NCBI RefSeq assembly: GCF_016482785.1
Contig: NZ_JAEMXM010000015.1
Span: forward strand, 33,264-97,263
Length of the DNA stretch: 64,000 nucleotides
Origin: Paenibacillus alkalitolerans
GTDB taxonomy: Bacteria > Bacillota > Bacilli > Paenibacillales > YIM-B00363
Reading direction: 5' to 3'
Position 1 is the stretch's first letter, and every line of letters begins with the position of its first letter. The notes beneath the pieces were generated by a model. The model saw only the letters and a list, made by a program, of their open reading frames with translations, had not been told where the DNA came from and did no database searches. Shown here piece after piece: positions 60,781-64,000 of this stretch. A program made the translations under genes and the position numbers.

Positions 60781-61179
60781 TTAGTCCATAATTGAACCGC
60801 AGGTCAGGTTCACGATCGTTCCGGTCATTGTGCTGGCCCGATCGGAAGCCGCGAAGACCGCCGCATTGGCAACCTCGTTCAGGGTCGGGAGACGTCCGAG
60901 CGCGGTACCGTTCTCCATGTACGTCCTCACATCATCAGCCGGCTCAGGCCATGTCTCCGGAATGGCATCGGACCGCAGGCAGACGAATACTAAAAATGAC
61001 CATGCATAGTAGATCACAGCTTCATTCAGAACCCTGTCATTCACTTCAAATATCAAAAAGTATACGCCAATCCCGCTTCCATCGAACTTCACATTAAATA
61101 GCTCAATAGACTTCATTACAGCCATAATACTTACAAAAACGCCTATCAGCGATAACGCCGTAACCGTTATCTTCTTCAA
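60781..61179 (-). CDS. Chimera: membrane-protein start fused to an SDR C-terminus
   Basis: 132 aa from a TTG at 61179 (GGAGGGG 6 nt upstream); longer in-frame ATGs at 61242 and 61197 exist. The first 70 residues are hydrophobic (TVTALSLIGVFVSIMAVMKSIELF, EAVIYYAWSFLVFV) as in a small membrane protein. After FLVFV comes CLRSDAIPETWPE...MENGTALGRLPTLNEVANAAVFAASDRASTMTGTIVNLTCGSIMD, the end of a short-chain dehydrogenase without its cofactor-binding and catalytic parts. Two genes seem joined by a deletion. A functional product is unlikely. Confidence 0.6.
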   Translation of the reverse strand: MKKITVTALSLIGVFVSIMAVMKSIELFNVKFDGSGIGVYFLIFEVNDRVLNEAVIYYAWSFLVFVCLRSDAIPETWPEPADDVRTYMENGTALGRLPTLNEVANAAVFAASDRASTMTGTIVNLTCGSIMD

Positions 61180-61207
61180 CCATATCCCCTCCGTCATGGC
61201 ACTCCAA

Positions 61208-61273
61208 TCAACTATTTTTATATTTAGACGGCTGAATGCCAAAATATTTGCGGAATTGCCGGCTGACGTTTTT
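61208..61273 (-). pseudogene. AraC-type regulator C-terminal relic
   Basis: 21 codons reading NVSRQFRKYFGIQPSKYKNS and a stop, the end of the second helix-turn-helix of an AraC regulator (FxRxFxxxFGxxPSxYR). Nothing of the rest remains; a stop codon lies directly upstream in frame. It sits in the leader of the chimeric gene. Confidence 0.5.
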
Positions 61274-61290
61274 TCATTGTAGTAGTAATG

Positions 61291-61644
61291 TTACATTCCC
61301 GTCTGAGCCGTTTCTTCCGCCCCACGTTCGGGATTTAAGCCATTTTCCTGAACCCATGTCCACATAGCGGCAAAAATAGGCTGCAGATTCCGCCCGCGCT
61401 CAGTCAGCTCATATTCAACGTGTAGGGGCACCCCGGGATACAGCGTGCGCGTAATAATTCCCTTCTCCTCCAGCATTCGCAGCCGATCCGTTAACGTCTT
61501 CGGGCTAATCGGGTGCAGCCTTCGCCGCAGCTCTCCAAATCGCTTGGTGCCGACAAACAACTCCAGCAGAAGAGGAAGGGTCCACTTGGAGTCCAAGATT
61601 TCCAGCAAAGGATCAACGGCTTCGATACAAGAGCGATCCATCAT
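61291..61644 (-). CDS. HxlR-family transcriptional regulator
   Basis: 117 aa winged helix: IEAVDPLLEILDSKWTLPLLLELFVGTKRFGELRRRLHPISPKTLTDRLRMLEEKGIITRTLYPGVPLHVEYELTERGRNLQPIFAAMWTWVQEN. HxlR proteins are usually repressors that respond to toxic electrophiles. GGAGGAAACCTCG precedes the ATG. It is divergent (140 bp) from the hydrolase-reductase pair, its likely target. Confidence 0.93.
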   Translation of the reverse strand: MMDRSCIEAVDPLLEILDSKWTLPLLLELFVGTKRFGELRRRLHPISPKTLTDRLRMLEEKGIITRTLYPGVPLHVEYELTERGRNLQPIFAAMWTWVQENGLNPERGAEETAQTGM

Positions 61645-61784
61645 CGAGGTTTCCTCCTTAGTTCATTTTATGAAACTATTGCACTTTAATGTAACTACTT
61701 TTCAAAATGTACCACAATCCATTACCATTGAAAACAGCGGGAGGGAAAAATATGAAAAACGCATTATAAAGGAGGGAGGCGACA

Positions 61785-62675
61785 ATGAAAAGACCTTTTG
61801 AAGTGGACGTGGCTGAGTATCCGTTCAAAGACCGCTGGCTGCCATACCGCGACGGAAATATACATTATATTGACGAAGGAAACGGACCGACGGTTCTTCT
61901 CCTTCATGGGAATCCGACGTGGTCATATCTTTACAGGAATGTCATTAAGGAACTGCGTGGTGAATTCCGTCTTATCGCTCCGGATTATCCCGGCTTCGGG
62001 ATGTCCAGAGCGCCATCCGGCTATGGGTATACCCCGCAAGAGCATTCGGAGGCCATATCGGACTTCATCCTCCGCTTGGATCTGAAAGACTTTATACTTG
62101 TTGTCCAAGACTGGGGCGGACCGATCGGCTTTAACTACGCCGTACGGAACCGGGATCAACTGCGCGGCATCGTCGTGATGAACACTTGGGGCTGGCCTGC
62201 GACGCTGCTTCCGATGAAACTTTTCTCGCTTGTAATGGGAGGCCGGCCTCTCGGGTATTGGCTGCAGACTCGCCTCAACTTCTTCGCCAAGGTCATCGTA
62301 CCGCACGGCATCCACCATGCCGAGAAAGTGACGGAAAGCCTGAGGAAAGCTTATACCGCCCCTTTCCCGACACCGGAGTCCAGAATCCCGACATGGATAT
62401 TCCCCAGACATATTCGCAAGGCCCGGCCTTGGTTGGCGGATATTGAATCGGGACTGCCGTCGCTATCCGATTTGCCCGCGCAAATATTGTGGGGGACGAA
62501 AGACAGCGCCGGCTTCCCGCTTGAAGCCATGGCCAAATGGCAGAGCTATTTGCCGATGAACGAAACCGAAATCCTCGACGATGCTTCTCACTATGTGCAG
62601 GAGGATCGGCCGGATCGGGTAGCGGCATCAATTCGAAAAATATGGACAAGAACGTCAGGAGGAAAACACATATGA
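61785..62675 (+). CDS. Haloalkane-dehalogenase-like alpha/beta hydrolase
   Basis: 296 aa. HGNPTWSYLYRN (oxyanion/halide Asn), nucleophile in LVVQDWGGPIG (Asp plus halide-binding Trp), acid candidate in LWGTKDSAGFP and catalytic His in DDASHYVQEDRPD. These fit haloalkane dehalogenases, but related epoxide hydrolases share much of this; the QDWGG motif favours dehalogenase. AAAGGAGGGAGGC precedes the ATG. Overlaps the reductase gene by 4 bp and is divergent from the HxlR regulator. Confidence 0.87.
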   Translation: MKRPFEVDVAEYPFKDRWLPYRDGNIHYIDEGNGPTVLLLHGNPTWSYLYRNVIKELRGEFRLIAPDYPGFGMSRAPSGYGYTPQEHSEAISDFILRLDLKDFILVVQDWGGPIGFNYAVRNRDQLRGIVVMNTWGWPATLLPMKLFSLVMGGRPLGYWLQTRLNFFAKVIVPHGIHHAEKVTESLRKAYTAPFPTPESRIPTWIFPRHIRKARPWLADIESGLPSLSDLPAQILWGTKDSAGFPLEAMAKWQSYLPMNETEILDDASHYVQEDRPDRVAASIRKIWTRTSGGKHI

Positions 62676-63208
62676 AAACTATTTTATGGGCAACATTAAC
62701 CGCTAACGGCAATTATGCGCAAACCAGCCCTGATAATCTACCGAAAAAAGAAGCGCTGGACGACTTCGCGACACACGCCAAAGCTGCAGGAAATTTCGTT
62801 GTCGGACGTAGAACATTTGAGCAAATGCAAGATCCAGGAAGAGTACCCCACGAGGAACGGGTAAACGCGGACGGCCCTTTTGCCGGGATCGATATCGTTG
62901 TTATGTCCAAGAGCATCCAAGACATCCCCGGTGTAACGGTTGTAAGATCTCCTCAGGAAGCCTTGGACTACTTGCAGGGAAAAGGCCACCATACCGCTCT
63001 CATTAGCGGCGGTGCGGATATCCACAATTCGTTTCTAAGCCAAGGACTTGTAGACGAAGTGATCTTCAATATAGCGCCTGTACTGGAAGGTAAGGGCCTT
63101 CATCTCATGATCGACACAGATCATTATACGTTCAAAGATGTCCAGCTTCTGGATACCAAGCCGCTTGGCGGCGGCGTCGTGCAGATGCATTACGCGGTTA
63201 ACCGCTAG
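62672..63208 (+). CDS. DHFR/RibD C-terminal-like reductase
   Basis: 178 aa: MKTILWATLTANGNYAQTS, NFVVGRRTFEQMQDPG, DIVVMSKSIQDIPGVTVVRSPQEALDYLQGKGHHTALISGGADIHNSFLSQGLVDEVIFNIAPVLEGKGLHL. This is the RibD C-terminal/dihydrofolate-reductase-like fold using NADPH; the substrate is unknown. GGAGGAAAAC precedes the ATG, which overlaps the hydrolase stop (ATGA). Confidence 0.9.
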   Translation: MKTILWATLTANGNYAQTSPDNLPKKEALDDFATHAKAAGNFVVGRRTFEQMQDPGRVPHEERVNADGPFAGIDIVVMSKSIQDIPGVTVVRSPQEALDYLQGKGHHTALISGGADIHNSFLSQGLVDEVIFNIAPVLEGKGLHLMIDTDHYTFKDVQLLDTKPLGGGVVQMHYAVNR

Positions 63209-63247
63209 AGTGTCATAGTAGAATCAAGTGCTAGATTGGCCCTAAAA

Positions 63248-63355
63248 ATGAAACAGCGGCGGGACTACACGAGACCTGAAATCATGCTTATGTTTGGCGG
63301 AAATATGGCTAAGGTCCATATTGAGATGAGGCGGCAGGTAAAAAGGTATCCGTAG
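63248..63355 (+). CDS. Short reading frame of unknown origin
   Basis: 35 codons, MKQRRDYTRPEIMLMFGGNMAKVHIEMRRQVKRYP, no clear ribosome site. A second frame continues as TGVIQIEEAALIEQKNQNESSEGI up to 63440, followed by a strong terminator. The two parts could be a broken small gene. Not recognised. Confidence 0.3.
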   Translation: MKQRRDYTRPEIMLMFGGNMAKVHIEMRRQVKRYP

Positions 63356-63447
63356 ATACCCAAAACAGGTGTAATTCAGATCGAGGAAGCTGCCCTCATC
63401 GAGCAAAAAAACCAAAACGAGAGCAGTGAGGGAATATAGAGCATAGA

Positions 63448-63474
63448 GGCCGGGATCATTTCCCGGCCTTTTTT
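63448..63474 (+). terminator. Rho-independent terminator
   Basis: GGCCGGGA/TCCCGGCC stem with a short loop and a T6 run. Confidence 0.92.
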
Positions 63475-63486
63475 CTTTACGAATCG

Positions 63487-63660
63487 CTACTTCTTTAATC
63501 TTTGTACGAATCTTTCTACAAAGTAAGAGGTAATGGCAGAAACAATTCCAACAAACAAACCACTGCCTAGTCTACTAAGGTTAATATCTCCATCTAAATA
63601 CCATCCAAATAGAACCCAAATAACGAAGACTATAATACCTCTAACGATGTGAGGTAGCAT
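63487..63660 (-). CDS. Small membrane protein
   Basis: 57 aa with GGGGGGTGA 6-8 nt before the ATG: MLPHIVRGIIVFVIWVLFGWY, then LGSGLFVGIVSAITSYFVERF, two membrane segments separated by a short polar turn (LDGDINLSR), and a basic tail RFVQRLKK. Codons are AT-richer than in the main part of the window, suggesting a foreign origin. Family unknown. Confidence 0.6.
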   Translation of the reverse strand: MLPHIVRGIIVFVIWVLFGWYLDGDINLSRLGSGLFVGIVSAITSYFVERFVQRLKK

Positions 63661-63710
63661 AAAATATCACCCCCCAATATTTACAAATATACCACTTTAC
63701 AGTTTGATGC

Positions 63711-63746
63711 AAAAAAGGCCGGGGCTTTAATTCCCTCGGCCTTTTT
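63711..63746. terminator. Bidirectional terminator
   Basis: AAAAAAGGCCG...CGGCCTTTTT with A and T runs on either side; it lies upstream of the small membrane protein and may end a transcript from either flank. Confidence 0.75.
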
Positions 63747-63817
63747 GATTCAACTTCTCTTGCGAACATCTGATCTAGTGCCTGAAGTAGCTGGCCTTCA
63801 TTCACAATAACCAGTTC

Positions 63818-63843
63818 ACTAACTACATGCACATGTAGTTAGT
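63818..63843. promoter_or_regulatory. Perfect 26-bp palindrome, probable operator
   Basis: ACTAACTACATG and CATGTAGTTAGT around a CA centre. Directly downstream on the plus strand come an AT-rich stretch and AAGGAG before the ATG at 63866, the layout of a repressor operator at a promoter. Confidence 0.6.
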
Positions 63844-64000
63844 TTATTTCATAAGGAGAGTGACAATGAATATTGACCAAGAAGAATAAGTACATACGCA
63901 TCCTTATATTTCTTCTCGCTGATGTTTTTGTTCAATTTACCCCGAGTGAGGGAACCACGCTCCCGGACCCATGTCAGGACCTCACAGGTCCGTCTCCATA
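63844..64000 (+). other. Start of a gene, broken or running off the window
   Basis: AAGGAGAGTGACA leads to ATG 63866, but this frame stops after six codons (MNIDQEE). A TTG at 63873 opens another frame, TKKNKYIRILIFLLADVFVQFTPSEGTTLPDP, that stays open to the window end and has a hydrophobic, signal-like start. A frameshift between the two is possible. A minus-strand frame is also open here, so the strand is not certain. Confidence 0.3.

Noticed and set aside
63641..63832. 63-codon minus-strand frame at the end of the window
   Set aside because: Runs through a bidirectional terminator and into the small membrane-protein leader. Its first part (VNEGQLLQALDQMFAREVES) could be a real fragment, but evidence is too thin.

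Overview
The window looks like a chromosomal segment of a Paenibacillaceae member (Paenibacillus/Cohnella-like Firmicute). Grounds: most coding regions look G+C-rich by eye, AGGAGG-type ribosome sites with frequent GTG/TTG starts, a Bacillus-type lipM / yqhH-yqhG / yqzE neighbourhood, aprX, ykvI, xpt, YesM/YesN-type two-component genes and the many ABC uptake systems usual in that family. No rRNA, tRNA or CRISPR array was seen.

Layout. 0.1-10.3 kb: housekeeping-like genes (GRDP-like Cys/Gly-tail protein, LipM octanoyltransferase, SNF2 helicase YqhH with YqhG, YqzE, xanthine phosphoribosyltransferase, lipoprotein, YkvI). 10.2-17 kb: a frameshifted small membrane gene, SDR, GT4 glycosyltransferase, diguanylate cyclase, decayed LysM gene, two unknowns and the AprX protease. 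17.1-26.5 kb (minus strand): one tightly overlapping eight-gene unit: response regulator, histidine kinase, orphan solute-binding lipoprotein, ABC ATPase, HlyD-like adaptor, large FtsX-type permease, a second ATPase carrying an AbrB-like tail, and an ECF sigma factor. 28.4-36.7 kb: YesN/YesM pair with a membrane-anchored sugar-binding protein, then a ribose-type ABC importer. 36.8-46.1 kb: an eroded accessory stretch (Uma2 protein, gutted fic, an intact mini Hsp70 set, TOTE-primase relic, frameshifted TnpB element, truncated chromate transporter, frameshifted adenine deaminase). 46.2-51.2 kb: a CUT1-type importer in line with two nucleoside hydrolases. 51.9-64 kb: PL11 rhamnogalacturonan lyase, SEC-C protein, cupin/VOC/DinB genes, His-rich lipoprotein behind gutted copper genes, GH18 hydrolase with a repeat-built N-terminus, SDR chimera, HxlR regulator, haloalkane-dehalogenase-like hydrolase and a DHFR-like reductase.

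Three things stand out. (1) The 17-26.5 kb operon joins signalling, solute capture, a tripartite-like exporter, an ATPase fused to a transcription-factor fold and a sigma factor. (2) A compact GrpE-like/Hsp70-like/J-like cassette has a J loop reading TPE instead of HPD and an Hsp70 without a lid. (3) Several genes keep their two ends but have lost the middle (fic, TOTE primase, copZ, a probable csoR, an SDR now fused to a membrane protein), suggesting recurrent internal deletion. Two unrelated intergenic repeat families (TGTACCGGTACA palindromes at 2.1 and 43.7 kb; a roughly 300-570 bp element at 27.7 and 51.5 kb) are also shared between distant loci.
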